Positions 12,508-23,478 of a stretch of 64,000 bases of DNA are shown piece after piece. Position numbers and translations under genes: made by a program. Each line of letters starts with the position of its first letter. Position 1 is the first letter of the stretch. The notes below the pieces were generated by a model, which saw only the letters and a list, made by a program, of their open reading frames with translations, was not told where the DNA came from and searched no databases. The DNA comes from Rhodamnia argentea (taxonomy: Eukaryota > Streptophyta > Magnoliopsida > Myrtales > Myrtaceae): positions 30,551,826 through 30,615,825 of the forward strand of contig NC_063150.1 in NCBI RefSeq assembly GCF_020921035.1, given 5' to 3'.

Positions 12508-13706
12508 TTCCAATTTAATTTTAAAAAAAATATTTAAAAGTTTGGGCCTCACTTGGCGGTTGGGTTGCCGAGCAGCTGGTGCTGCGCCCGGCCCCACTTG
12601 CTCGGCAGCCCAATTGTCAAGCGGGCTGGCCTTTTTTTTTTTTATAAATTTTTTTTAAGTATTTTAATTATTTATACTTATAATATTTAGTTTGTTTTGA
12701 ATTTTTTTAACATTTTATATTTATTTTATTTATAATTTTTTTCTTGTGAAGCTTATCTTTATAACATAATTAGTAATAATTAATATAAAAAATTATTAAG
12801 ATCTATAATTAATAAATAATGTTTTAATTTTGTAATTAATTAAAAATATTCATAAAATAAAATTGGTAAGATATATGAAATTAAGGAGAACGAGGATCCG
12901 TATGTCATTTTGTATTTTTTTTTTTAAATTAAATTGGAAAAAAAACCTTTCTTTTATCCTTTTCTCTACATTTCATCAATGACAAATTTTATCAGCTTAT
13001 CGATGTAAAACAACCGACGTGTGATTTTTTGAAAAAACGTGATCGCCAAAAATCGGGTAAATTTCATTGATTTAGGGCCGACGACCTCGGATTGTGCTCA
13101 AATTTGGTCGATTGAAGCAAAACGGCCTTCTAATCAATAAACACGGCTTTGCCGTGACATATGATGGATCTTCGCGTTTCGGAATCGTTTAGATAGGTTT
13201 TCGAGCGGTTTTCTATTTTGGGCAACTTTGCGATATACCCGATTGCGATATTTGATTTGAATTCTGTTGATTTAGATTTGATTCTTATTTTATTAGGATT
13301 AGATTTGATTCGTATTTAATTTCTTGAGGGGTCTTATCTATATAAAGGACATTTGCCCTATGCAATCATCATTATTTTTCATTTAATTACATAATTACAA
13401 CATTATTTATTAATTATAGATCTTAATAATTTTTTATATTAATTATTACTAATTATGTTATAAAGATAAGCTTCACAAGAAATAAATTATAAATAAAATA
13501 AATATAAACATGTTAAAAAAATTCAAAATAAACTAAATATTATAAGTATAAATAATTAAAACACTTAAAAAATGAAATTAAAAAAAGAAAAAATAGGCTA
13601 GCCCGCTCAGCAACCCAACTACTGAATGAGGCCTAAACTTGTAAATATTTTTTTAAAAAAAATAATTTCGTAAATATTTTTTTTAAATTAAATTAGAAAA
13701 AAAACC
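12508..13706. repeat. Fold-back (long-TIR) element, only in unit A
   Basis: The outer ~330 bp on each side are inverted copies: 12508-12840 and the reverse complement of about 13385-13706 share long runs such as TTATACTTATAATATTTAG and GAAGCTTATCTTTATAACA. The centre (about 12890-13370) includes TATATAAAG and resembles a promoter or LTR-like segment but encodes nothing visible. Unit B has only about 40 bp of unrelated sequence at this place. TCTTCTC occurs at both flanks and may be part of a 9-bp Mutator-type duplication, though a small deletion at the left flank blurs this. Confidence 0.7.
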
Positions 13707-13783
13707 CATCTTCTCAAGAAAATCAACTTCTTTTAAAAAAGTACACTAGAAAAATCAAGTTCAGTTAGCTTTTGAGATTTGCG

Positions 13784-13791
13784 TATAAGAG
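13784..13791 (+). promoter_or_regulatory. TATA-like box of TPR mini-gene A
   Basis: TATAAGAG lies about 130 bp before the ATG at 13922 and is followed by a CT-rich leader. The same box and the following GCCTGGTTTTGCG occur in an intron of the decayed ankyrin gene at 8201-8224, so this promoter-like sequence seems to be recycled intron DNA. Function is inferred. Confidence 0.35.
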
Positions 13792-13821
13792 TGGAAGCCT
13801 GGTTTTGCGGACCTTGAGTCT

Positions 13822-13843
13822 CCTCTCTCTCTCTCTCTCTCTT
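13822..13843. repeat. (CT)n microsatellite
   Basis: A perfect CT run in the putative leader of mini-gene A, shorter in mini-gene B (about 20325-20338). Such CT tracts are common in plant 5' UTRs. Confidence 0.85.
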
Positions 13844-13921
13844 TCCGTCTGTCCTTCACTCGCTCCCGCCTGCCAGCTCTCGACGCGGCTCGCCACTTTG
13901 CCTCTCTTCCCTCGCAGCCCG

Positions 13922-15758
13922 ATGATTTCTGGACTATTCGGTATGCAGGTATTGATGTCCCTGACGTGTTATGGCTTTTTCCTGCCTCCTCTTGCTCCAT
14001 GTGAATGTGGTAGAACATTACCAAATTTAGATGGATTTTCTAATCTTTATTTTGCTAGATGATTCAGACAGTTTTTCTGATTGTGATGTTATTGCCTAGT
14101 GCCTAAGAGCTTTCATGATAAGATTGCCTGATGGGATGAAGGCAGAGGTTTTCTATATCTGGGGTCTCAAATCTTGTGAGCAATGGTTGTCGATTGTGGG
14201 TAATTTTCGATGAGATACAGCAGCCGGTCTTGTGAAGGAAAACTACATTGCAGTGACCCTTATTACGAGATGGTGAAAAGCCTCTTTTTGTATGTAAATC
14301 TTATGACTGCAATAAGGACATGAACTTGGCTGAAGGGAGTCTTCCCGTGGCAATTATTCTTGGTGTAATTCTCTTTTATTTGATATAAAATTGGAATATT
14401 TGTGCGTCATGTATTGTGTTCGAGCTCAAAAGTTAAATTTACAGGAAGACGTTGGGGAAGCAGAGGAAACAAGGAAGGAGAAGGATAACTTTTCTCAGGA
14501 AAGTGGAGAAGCTAAATGGAAAGCTGAAAAAGCCAAATTAAGAGGAGATGCTGCGCTTAAAAGAGCACGCTATGCTGCAGCTTTATCCGCCTATACACAA
14601 GTAAATTCTTCTATCATCATCAGTTGTTCTGGACATTTTTCATGATTAACTTCTCTTTGCCAATGAAGATATCAGGCCTTGTCATGGAAAACCTCTCCAA
14701 TAACACCTGACTTAAAGAAACCAACTATATTGAACTACTCGTCTGGTTCGGAAATTACAGGCAAGGGGCTTTGACCCAAATGACCCAACTTTGCTTTCCA
14801 AAAGAAGTCTCTGCTTTATTCAGTTGGGGGAAGCAAAACATGCTCTAATTGATGCAAGGGACTGTATAGCACTTAGACCAGATTGGTCAAAAGCTTGGTA
14901 TAGGGAGGGTGCAGCTCTGCATTTACTGCAGGTACGCTTTCGCTAATTATTATCCTTTTAGTCTATTAACAGTGTTTGCACATTTTTTTACTATACATGG
15001 CGGTGAAATTTCTGGCAGAGGTTTGAGGAAGCTGCCATTTCTTTCTACGAGGGTGTGAAGCTTGAGCCTGAAAATGAGGAGCTTGTACACGCTTTCAGGT
15101 TAGGCTGAATCAATTTCTCCAACCTTGGAGTAACCTTCTGCTCTGTCCTAGTTGCGAATTTAATTAGAATAACGGCATGATGTCGACGGTGGTCCCATGG
15201 AATCTATATGCCCAATACTGTCGGTGCTAGATTATGTGCAATAAGGAGAGGCTACAGAACAGGAGAGAAGAAGGAATGTACATATCAAATGTGCCTGATT
15301 AATGATGCAGAATGGGGAATAGGAATTAAGCTAACCAGCTGCTTTTGGTAAAATGGCGAAAGCATTGAACAGTGGTCAAAGTTGATTGCGATTCTGTAGT
15401 GTTATGCTCGTCGATTGAGAAGATTTCATGCTCATTATGCATAGGTATCATTTTCCAAGGGCAAAGTCATAGCTAGTCTTTGGTCGAAAGATTTGTTAAG
15501 CAAATGCTAAATTCTGCTGCTCGCTCTTCCGTCAGAGCACATAGAATCTTTTGTCTCAATTCAATGGCTATGTTAGCAAGTGGAAACATTGGAACACCAC
15601 AGCATCTAACGACTTATGCTTCTATAATAAACTGTTGAGCACTCAACTTCTAGAGACTAAATGAATCATGTCATGCATGCAATTTAAAGTTGGGCCTATT
15701 TATTCTTTCTCATCTTCACAGGGAAGCATTTGAAGCTGCAAGGAAGTTCCGCCAGTAA
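13922..15758 (+). CDS. Short TPR protein without ankyrin repeats, copy A
   Basis: Proposed exons: 13922-13948 (MISGLFGMQ), 14445-14600, 14761-14931, 15019-15098 and 15722-15758, giving about 156 residues. Acceptors and GT donors are canonical and every phase agrees (27, 156, 171 and 80+37 bases). The body is a TPR block equivalent to the C-terminal third of TPR10-type proteins: AKLRGDAALKRARY, FDPNDPTLLSKRSLC, RPDWSKAWYREGAAL, ending EAARKFRQ then stop. The first exon is the tail of a lost ankyrin exon (the ...YMQ in 1484-1618) with a new in-frame ATG. The conserved clamp Asn of SNRS is Lys here. It could be a neo-gene or simply the surviving 3' half of a broken locus; open frames and intact splice sites favour some constraint. 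Transcription is not shown by sequence. Confidence 0.55.
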
Positions 15759-16511
15759 GGATCAGATCAGTTAGATTTTGAACGTAATAAGGACTGAAGA
15801 GGTTGATGCCTGAGTGAGGAAGGTGCTCGTGATTATGGTTCTGCTGTGTTTCCCTTTCATCAGAAGTTCTGCTGTGTTTCCCTTTCATCAGAAGATTTGA
15901 GTATACCCAAATTTGTCAAAGATTTCTGAGGTTTGGCATTGATATTCTCTTTGAACATTTGATTTGTCGGGGATGGTTGGCCAGCTCTTCGAATCGTGTC
16001 GTGGAACGATATGGCTTTTGGCCTTGCGTTGGACACAAAAAAAAAAATGGTTTGCTTCAACTAGAATTGAAGATCAACAATGCTTCTTCTCCTGATGATC
16101 CGTAGATCATGTCGACTAAAATGGCAAATTGCATAGGACGAGTCCTGCGTCCGCAAATTCTTTCGAACTACATGGCCCCATCATGATGTAGACTATGACA
16201 GAATCAGGACCTAGTTGTTACATGCATGTTACCTAAGACTGTTCAGATTTTGCTAGGGTATCAACGTAGTTAAAAATTTGCATGGGTTAGTTGACACTAT
16301 ATTGCTTTACTCAAGTTTCAGTCAGTCTCAACTGATATGCATTCTTGCTTATTCGTATCCCGTAGTCATGCCTCCTTAGTGCTTTGTGCTATTCTACGAA
16401 TTATACTCCAATTATAGTAGCGCATAATGGAATCAGCATCCCTTTCTTTCTAACATTCAAGTTCCATGGAAGACTCAATTTAATCCTGAAGAATTACAGA
16501 CAGGTTATGCC

Positions 16512-17611
16512 TAGAGCCGGCAAAATGGGTCATGTACCCATTTTGTAACCCAGTTTTAAGAGGCCCAACGCTATATGGGTAACTCGTATTTTTATAAAAT
16601 GGGCCAAAGTGGATTAAGAAGAAAATGAAAACCTAAAAAACAGGTCAAATATGGGTTTGCTTCTGACCCATATTTGACCCATTTAGCCCAACAAAACAGG
16701 TGAGTCTCTTCATCTCTCTCTCTTTCATCTCTCACGATCGTCCCTCTCTCTTCTCAGTCTGCTCGCTCGTCATGACCATATCTACCGTAGCAAAACCCTA
16801 ACGCCACTCTTTCCACCGTGCCCACATTCGCCCCATCGTCCGCACGATTAACCTCGACCTCCCCATCGAGGATCCCGAGATGAAGATCTTCGCTTCTAGA
16901 GCCGAAGGCGGCGGCCTCATGGTCGATCAACACTCTGCATTATCAAACCACCAGAAGATGGCGGTCGATCCGCCATCGCAGCACTCCAGCCTCTAATCTG
17001 TACTAAATTGTACGCTACTACAAGTGGTAACCTCGGGCACTTGTCGCGGCTCCTCCTTTCGCAGGGCTGCATGAAGATCTGCGTGCTCCGATGGATGAAC
17101 AATGAGATGGTGAGGCGGGTCAAGAGCTGGGAAGCGGATGACTCGGCGTGAGGGACACGGGCACTAGCCACTAAGCACAGGCTTGAGTTCTGCTACTAGC
17201 CATCTTTGAAGAGCTTCTATTTGAACTGGAAGTACAACAAGCTAGGTGTCAAGGGACGAGTTGCAGACGAAGGAGGGCGGAGGGAAAAGGAGAAAATAAA
17301 TAAATAAATAAAAGAAAAAATTAAAATATCTTTAAAAAATTAAAAATTTACTAAATTTGTATTTCATAAAAGTGTTTAGCAATATTATTTTTTTTATCAA
17401 ATTATTAGAACAAGTATTATATTATTTAGTTAAATATAGAAATGTTTAAGAAAAAGGGTTGGGTATAGGTCGGTAATGGGCCGGGTCGGATAAGGGTAAT
17501 TAAATTTGTACTATGTAAAAATGGGTCAAAATGGGTTTAATGGATCAATATGGGTCGGACCATATTCGACCCAACTCAAACCCCACCCGATCCACCCGTT
17601 TGACACATCTA
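16512..17611. mobile_element. Non-autonomous hAT-like element
   Basis: An 1100-bp insertion is flanked by the perfect 8-bp duplication GTTATGCC (16504-16511 and 17612-17619). Its ends are TAGAGCCGGCAAA and the reverse complement TAGATGTGTCAAA, typical of hAT termini. Unit A shows the unfilled site (GTTATGCC once, at about 9954), so it inserted after the tandem duplication. It contains no transposase. Its centre (about 16690-17290) is GC-rich with short readable stretches such as EDPEMKIFASRAEGGGL, so it may have captured host exon sequence that I cannot identify. Confidence 0.85.
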
Positions 17612-17831
17612 GTTATGCCTGTTTACCTCTTTTTAATGATCAAAAGTACCATTTATCTTGGATTTAATACTGAAGATTTACAGAAATGCTCATCCACTTC
17701 CATACATACACTTCTATGTTCTTTCATATTTCAATACACAACCCAACAAGGAAATTGGAGTTTCCATATGATGATATTTCATTATTTGTCCAATTCAATT
17801 TTTCCATTCTCAATATGTTATCTTCAACAAC

Positions 17832-18613
17832 GTGAAAAAATTATCATAAATTTTATAAACCTATTGCACTTTTGTCAATTCGGTTGTAAATTTTTTAATT
17901 GTGCCAATCAATTCTTAAACCTTTTCCCACTCAGCCAGTTGGGTGTAGCTAGCAAATTTTGGCCGAAGACCGACGTGGATGCCGGCCATGTCGATGTAAA
18001 TAATTTTTGAATTATTTTTCTAGTAATTTTTGTATTCCTTTTCTTTTCTTTTTTTACCTTTTTTTTTTTTCATTTTTAGTGTGGCCGGCGAGGCTAACCT
18101 CACCCGTGGCCGAGGTCGGGCAAGGGGCCGACAATGCTCATTGGCCAAAACAAAAACAAAGTAGAGGGCAAAGAGAAGGAAAAAAAAAGGAACATAAAAA
18201 ATAAATGAAAGAGTGATGTCAAGGGCTCGCGCTTCCGGAGCAATCAAAAGCTTTTTGACAAGCTTCAGACTAGTATCCAAGCCTGATCCTTCTTTAACGG
18301 ATCTGTCAAAACCTTGCCTCTTTCCTCCTGCCAAATCATCGGAGACATAATCCCATTATTGCAAAGGGTTGGGTTGTCGCATAAGTCCCACCAAGAACTC
18401 AAAATGTCCCTTATAATTAAAAATTATGCACGTCGGCACCGCAACCATGCAACATACAACAGTCCGCATCCATATTAATAATTTCCAATCAAAATTGATT
18501 GGATACACTTAATCGGCAAAATATAAAAATATTTAGTACTCAACTAGTACAACTAAAAGGTTTCATAGCTGAATTGGTAAAAGTATATTAGTTTTAAGGT
18601 ATTTTTTTTCCCA
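17832..18613. repeat. Family-1 TIR element, copy B1
   Basis: Duplicate of A1 in unit B, with a longer right arm that ends in the TTTTTTTTCCC expected for the family. Confidence 0.55.
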
Positions 18614-19427
18614 AGGACCTGAACAATTCAACAACCTAACAGTCTTTGTACACATCATTTCGTTTCATTACTAAAACAGGTTGTGCGAGACAATTTGGTA
18701 TTTATCTATTTTTTCTTTTAACTTTCGGCGAAAGGTATGTTATCTACTCTGATTTGTCCTTTTAGCATTTTAATTTTGCATTTTGCTTTTGCGCACACGG
18801 CAACACTTTTGCTCTAAAAATCAACTTTCGATTAGAAACTGATTTTTCTAGTTCTACTTCTAAGAAAAGTTGATTTTTCTACTTTAGGATGGAAGTAATT
18901 TTTTTTATTTCTTCAAGTGGATCTAAAATTATTTTCGAAGTAAAAAAATGCTCCAAAAGTAGAAAAATAAAGATGCGTAACCAAAAGATTTTTACTCCAG
19001 AAGTTGCATTACCAAACAGATTTTTACTTCAGAAATGTTGTTTATCCAATTTAATGATAGAAATACAATCATTTGAAGTCTTCTCAAATTTCGAACAAGT
19101 TAAGTACTTTTTTAAGTAGCGAAGATTTAAATGTCGTTTTTGACAAAGTGACTTCGAAGCCACGATAAGCCAAAATAAAAACCCCCTGAATTTGAATGAA
19201 TTACACATACTAAATATGAGTGATCCCAATAAAGGCCCGCGGTGCTTTTTTTTTTTTTTTCAAAAAGGTCATGAAGTGGCTATAACTGTTTCAATAAGGG
19301 CTACACTTTCATGGCCGGCTAAATATTCCGGCTTATAAAGGGCATAAAAATTGGAGTCTCAATCTGATAATATTTCATCATTTATCAAATTTCATTTCCA
19401 TCCCCAATCTGTCATCTTCAACCACAC

Positions 19428-19903
19428 GGGAATATTGTCAAAAAAAAGTTAGAAATTCATTGCACTTTTGTTAATTCAATTGTAAACTTTTTAATTGTGC
19501 CAATCAATTCCTAAACATTTTCACATTTTGGCAATTGAGTTCATTCGGTCAATATTGGCCAGAAATCACCGACATTGATGCTTACTTAGTTGGCGTGGAC
19601 ATTTTTTTTTCTTTTTGGAAAAAAATATAAAGATGAAAAAGAGAAGAGGAGAAAAAAAAACAAAAAAGGAAATATAAAATAAACAAATAAAAGTATTATA
19701 AAAAATTATCTATGTTAGGGTTGGTCGTGCTAGTTAGGGCAATCATCATCTACTTCAGCTATTTCCAGCCGAATTGCCCGGATGGAGTAAATTGTCAAAA
19801 ACGTGAAAAAGTTTAGAATTCAATTGGTACAATCGAAAGTTGTATAACCTAATTAGCAAAAGAACATTAGTTTTAAGACTATTTTGATAATTTTTTTTGA
19901 AAC
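19428..19903. repeat. Family-1 TIR element, copy B2
   Basis: Duplicate of A2 in unit B; same arms and orientation, no coding content. Confidence 0.55.
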
Positions 19904-20287
19904 GCGACCAATTTAACAAAGGAACAACTTTTTATGGGTCATTTCATTTCACTACTAAAACAGGTTGTGTGAGACAATTTGGTGCTTATCTATTTTTTAT
20001 TTTAATTTTTGGCAGGTGTCTTCTCCAGTTTGATTTCTTCTTTTGGCATTTTGATTTTGTCTTTTGCTGGGCACCCATGACAACACTTCTTGGAGTAAAA
20101 TTTTTGCTCTAAAAGTACTTCTATAGCAGAAATTCGTTTGGTAGCATAATTTTATTTTTCTACTTCCAAAGCATTTTCTTTTTTTTCTGTTGGAGAAGTC
20201 ATTTGGAGCCATCTTCGGAAGTAGATCTTCTCAAGAAAATCAACTTATACTAGAAAAATCAAGTTCAGTTAGCTTTTGAGATTTGTG

Positions 20288-20295
20288 TATAAGAG
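20288..20295 (+). promoter_or_regulatory. TATA-like box of TPR mini-gene B
   Basis: TATAAGAG at the place equivalent to 13784-13791, upstream of the ATG at 20414. Function inferred only. Confidence 0.35.
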
Positions 20296-20413
20296 TGGAA
20301 GCCTGGTTTTGCGGACCTTGAGTCTCCTCTCTCTCTTTCCGTCTGTCTTTCCCTCGCTCGCCTGCCGGCTCTGGACGCCGCTCGCCACTTCTCCTCTCTT
20401 CCCTCACAGCCCG

Positions 20414-22251
20414 ATGACGATTTCTGGACTACTCGGTATGCAGGTATTGATGTCCCTGCCGTGTTATGGCTTTTTCCTGCCTCCTCTTGCTCCATGCGAA
20501 TGTGGTAGAACATTACCAAATTTAGGTGGATTTTCTAGTCTTTATTTTGCTCGATGATTCAGACGGTTTTTCTGATTGTGATGTTATTGCCTAGTGCCTA
20601 AGAGCTTTCATGATAAGATTGCCCGATGGGATGAAGGCAGAGGTTTTCTGTGTCTGGGGTCTCAAATCTTGAGAGCAATGGTTGTCGATTGAGGGTAATT
20701 TTCGTTGAGATACGGCAGGGGACTTGTGAAGGAAAACTACATTGCAATGACTCTTATTACGAGATGGTGAAAGGCCTCTTTTTGTATGTAAATCTTATGA
20801 ATGCAATAAAGACATGAACTTGGCTGAAGGGAGTATTCCCGTGGCAATTATTCTTGGTGTAATTCTCTTTTATTTTTATTTGATATAAAATTGGAATATT
20901 TGTGCGTCTTGTATTGTGTTCGAGCTCAAAAGTTAAATTTACAGGAAGACGTTGGGGAAACAGAGGAAACAAGGAAGGAGAAGTATGACTTTTCTCAGGA
21001 AAGTGGAGAAGCTAAACGCTATGCTGCAAAAGCCAAATTAAGAGGAGATGCTGCGCTTAAAAGAAATCGCTATGTTGCAGCTTTATACGCCTATTTAGAA
21101 GTAAATTCTTCTGTCATCAGTTATTCTAGACATTTTTCATGATTAACTTTTCTTTTGCCTTTCTTTGCCAATGAAGATGGAAAATCTCGCCAATAACACC
21201 TGACTTAAAGAAACCGACTATATTGAACTACTCGTCTGGTTCGGAAATTACAGGCAAGCAGCTTTGACCCAAATGACCCAACTTTGCTTTCCCAAAGAAG
21301 TCTCTGCTTTATTCACTTGGGGGAAGCAGATCATGCTCTAATTGATGCAAGGGACTGTATAGCACTTAGACCAGATTGGTCAAAAGCTTGGTATAGGGAG
21401 GGTGCAGCTCTGCATTTACTACAGGTACGCTTTCGCTAATTATTATCCTTTTAGTCTATTAACAGTGTTTGCACATTTTTTTACTATACGTGGGAGTGAA
21501 ATTTCTGGCAGAGGTTTGAGGAAGCTGCCATTTCTTTCTACGAGGGTGTGAAGCTTGAGCCTGAAAATGAGGAGCTTGTACACGCTTTCAGGTTAGGCTG
21601 AATCAATTTCTCCAACCTTGGAGTAACCTTCTGCTCTGTCCTAGTTGCGAATTTAATTAGAATAACGGCATGATGTCGACGGTGGTCCCATGGAATCTAT
21701 ATGCCCAATACTGTCGGCGCTAGATTATGTGCAATAAGGAGCGGCTACAGAACAGGAGAGAAGAAGGAATGTACATATCAAATGTGCCTGATTAATGATG
21801 CAGAATGGGGAATGGGAATTAAGCTAACCAGCTGCTTTTGGTAAAATGGCGAAAGCATTGAACAGTGGTCAAAGTTGATTGCGATTCTGTAGTGTTATGC
21901 TCGTCGATTGAGAAGATTTCATGCTCATTAAGCATAGGTATCATTTTCCAAGGGCAAAGTCATAGCTAGTCTTTGGTCGAAAGATTTGTTAAGCAAATGC
22001 TAAATTCTGCTGCTCGCTCTTCCGTCAGAGCACATAGAATCTTTTGTCTCAATTCAATGGCTATGTTAGCAAATGGAAATATTGGAACACCACAGCATCT
22101 AACGACTTATGCTTTTATAATTAACTGTTGAGCACTCAACTTCTAGAGACTAATTGAATCATGTCATGCATGCAATTTAAAGTTGGGCCTATTTATTCTT
22201 TCTTATCTTCACAGGGAAGCATTTGAAGCAGCAAGGAAGTTCCGCCAGTAA
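20414..22251 (+). CDS. Short TPR protein without ankyrin repeats, copy B
   Basis: Same layout as copy A: 20414-20443 (MTISGLLGMQ), 20945-21100, 21254-21424, 21512-21591 and 22215-22251, all in phase, about 157 residues. Key TPR signatures are AKLRGDAALKRNRY, FDPNDPTLLSQRSLC and RPDWSKAWYREGAAL; the clamp Asn is Gln. Compared with A, exon two differs at 16 of 156 bases and exon three at 6 of 171, all changing amino acids, and the last exon has one silent change, while the fourth exon is identical. The first exon gains one whole codon, which keeps the frame. The pattern suggests that coding sequence has been under diversifying selection, or was patched from another paralogue. Expression is unproven. 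Confidence 0.55.
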
Positions 22252-22768
22252 GGATCAGATCAGTTAGATTTTGAACATAGTAAGGACTGAAGAGGTTGAT
22301 GCCTGAGTGAGGACGGTGCTCGTGATTATGGTTCTGCTGTGTTTCCCTTTCATCAGAAGTTCTGCTAGGTTTCCCTTTCATCAAAAGATTTGAGTATAGC
22401 CAAATTTGTCAAAGATTTCTGAGGTTTGGCATTGATGTTCTCTTTGCTCATTTGATTTGTCGGGGATGGTTGGCCAGCTCTTCGAGTGTCGTGGATTGAT
22501 ATGGCTTTCGGACTTGCTTTGGACCAAAAAAGAAAAAATGGTTTGCTTCAATTAGAATTGACGATCAACAATGCTTCTTCTCCTGATGATCCATCGATCA
22601 TGTCGACTAAAATGGCAAATTGCATGGGATGAGTCCTGCGTCCGCAAATTCTTTCAAACTACATGGCCCCATCATGATGTAGTAGACTATGACAGAATCA
22701 GGACCTAGTTGTTACATGCATGTTACCTAAGACTGCTCAGATTTTGCTAGGATATCAACGTAGTTACA

Positions 22769-23478
22769 TAACCAAGGCTCTGAAAATCGCGTTTTAGAGT
22801 AAAATCGCAGCGGAGCCTGTAAGATGGAATCAGGAACTCACAGGACTTAGTCGGCACGAGACCGTAAGCATCATATACTCTTTCCATGGTTCCGCATATC
22901 TTGTGTACCTATGCAGGCTACGCTTGCCTGTAGCACTTTTTACTCTTGCTATCGTTCCATGGGTCTGCCCTCTTTCAGAAGCTTTGGAACTAGCCAACTT
23001 CGCGGGAAAGGGCTCCTGGGTTTTAGATGTCGACAGCATCGGGTCGCGATAAACTCGTTCTGGAAGATCACATCTGTTGCAAATCCTTTTTCCGATGTTG
23101 TATTCGAGGACTTATCGCTCGATTAGGTTCCATTCCACGTCGACGGTCTCTGAAATTCTCATGGAAAAATTAGCAGGAAACTCGTGGAAGAAATTGACAA
23201 TTACAGGACATTAGCAATGTGAACAGATTGCTTTCCCACAGTCCACATTGGTGAGGTTGCTCTTGCTCCAATTGCAAGCAAAGAAGTTAATAGCCTTCAC
23301 GTTCTTGCGTCGGAGATACACATATATTAAGAAAATATTTACGATTATTTTTTATTGAAAATCTCAAAAAAGTTAAAAGAAAAAAAAAAGGCAAAAAAGA
23401 ACAACTCTCCTCCCCATGTTTCCCTCTCTTTAGATCTGTCAGCTGGGCTTTCCCTTCTGTCTATCCGTGCCAATCACG
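22769..23478. other. Intergenic stretch before the PRA1 gene
   Basis: No gene is supported. Short open frames at 22.8-23.1 kb have no recognisable motif. The last ~100 bases, CT-rich, are probably the 5' UTR of the PRA1 gene. Confidence 0.4.

Larger units (their letters stand above)
9720..16272. repeat. Tandem duplication unit A
   Basis: The unit begins at AAATTTGCAGGGGTTAG and ends near TATCAACGTAGTTA; the same start and end recur in unit B (16273-22768). It carries ankyrin-gene intron remnants (9720-9985, matching 650-760 in gene one), two copies of a TIR repeat, a fold-back element absent from B, and a complete set of TPR exons. Confidence 0.85.
16273..22768. repeat. Tandem duplication unit B
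   Basis: Second copy of unit A, joined head to tail. Non-coding parts are nearly identical (about nine differences seen by eye over the ~620 bp between the last two exons). It differs by a hAT-like insertion at 16512-17611 and by lacking the fold-back element of A. Confidence 0.85.

Noticed and set aside
13772-14062. 96-residue frame starting MRFAYKSGSL
   Set aside because: It reads through the TATA-like box and the CT microsatellite and does not join the TPR exons in phase; the short ATG exon at 13922 fits better.
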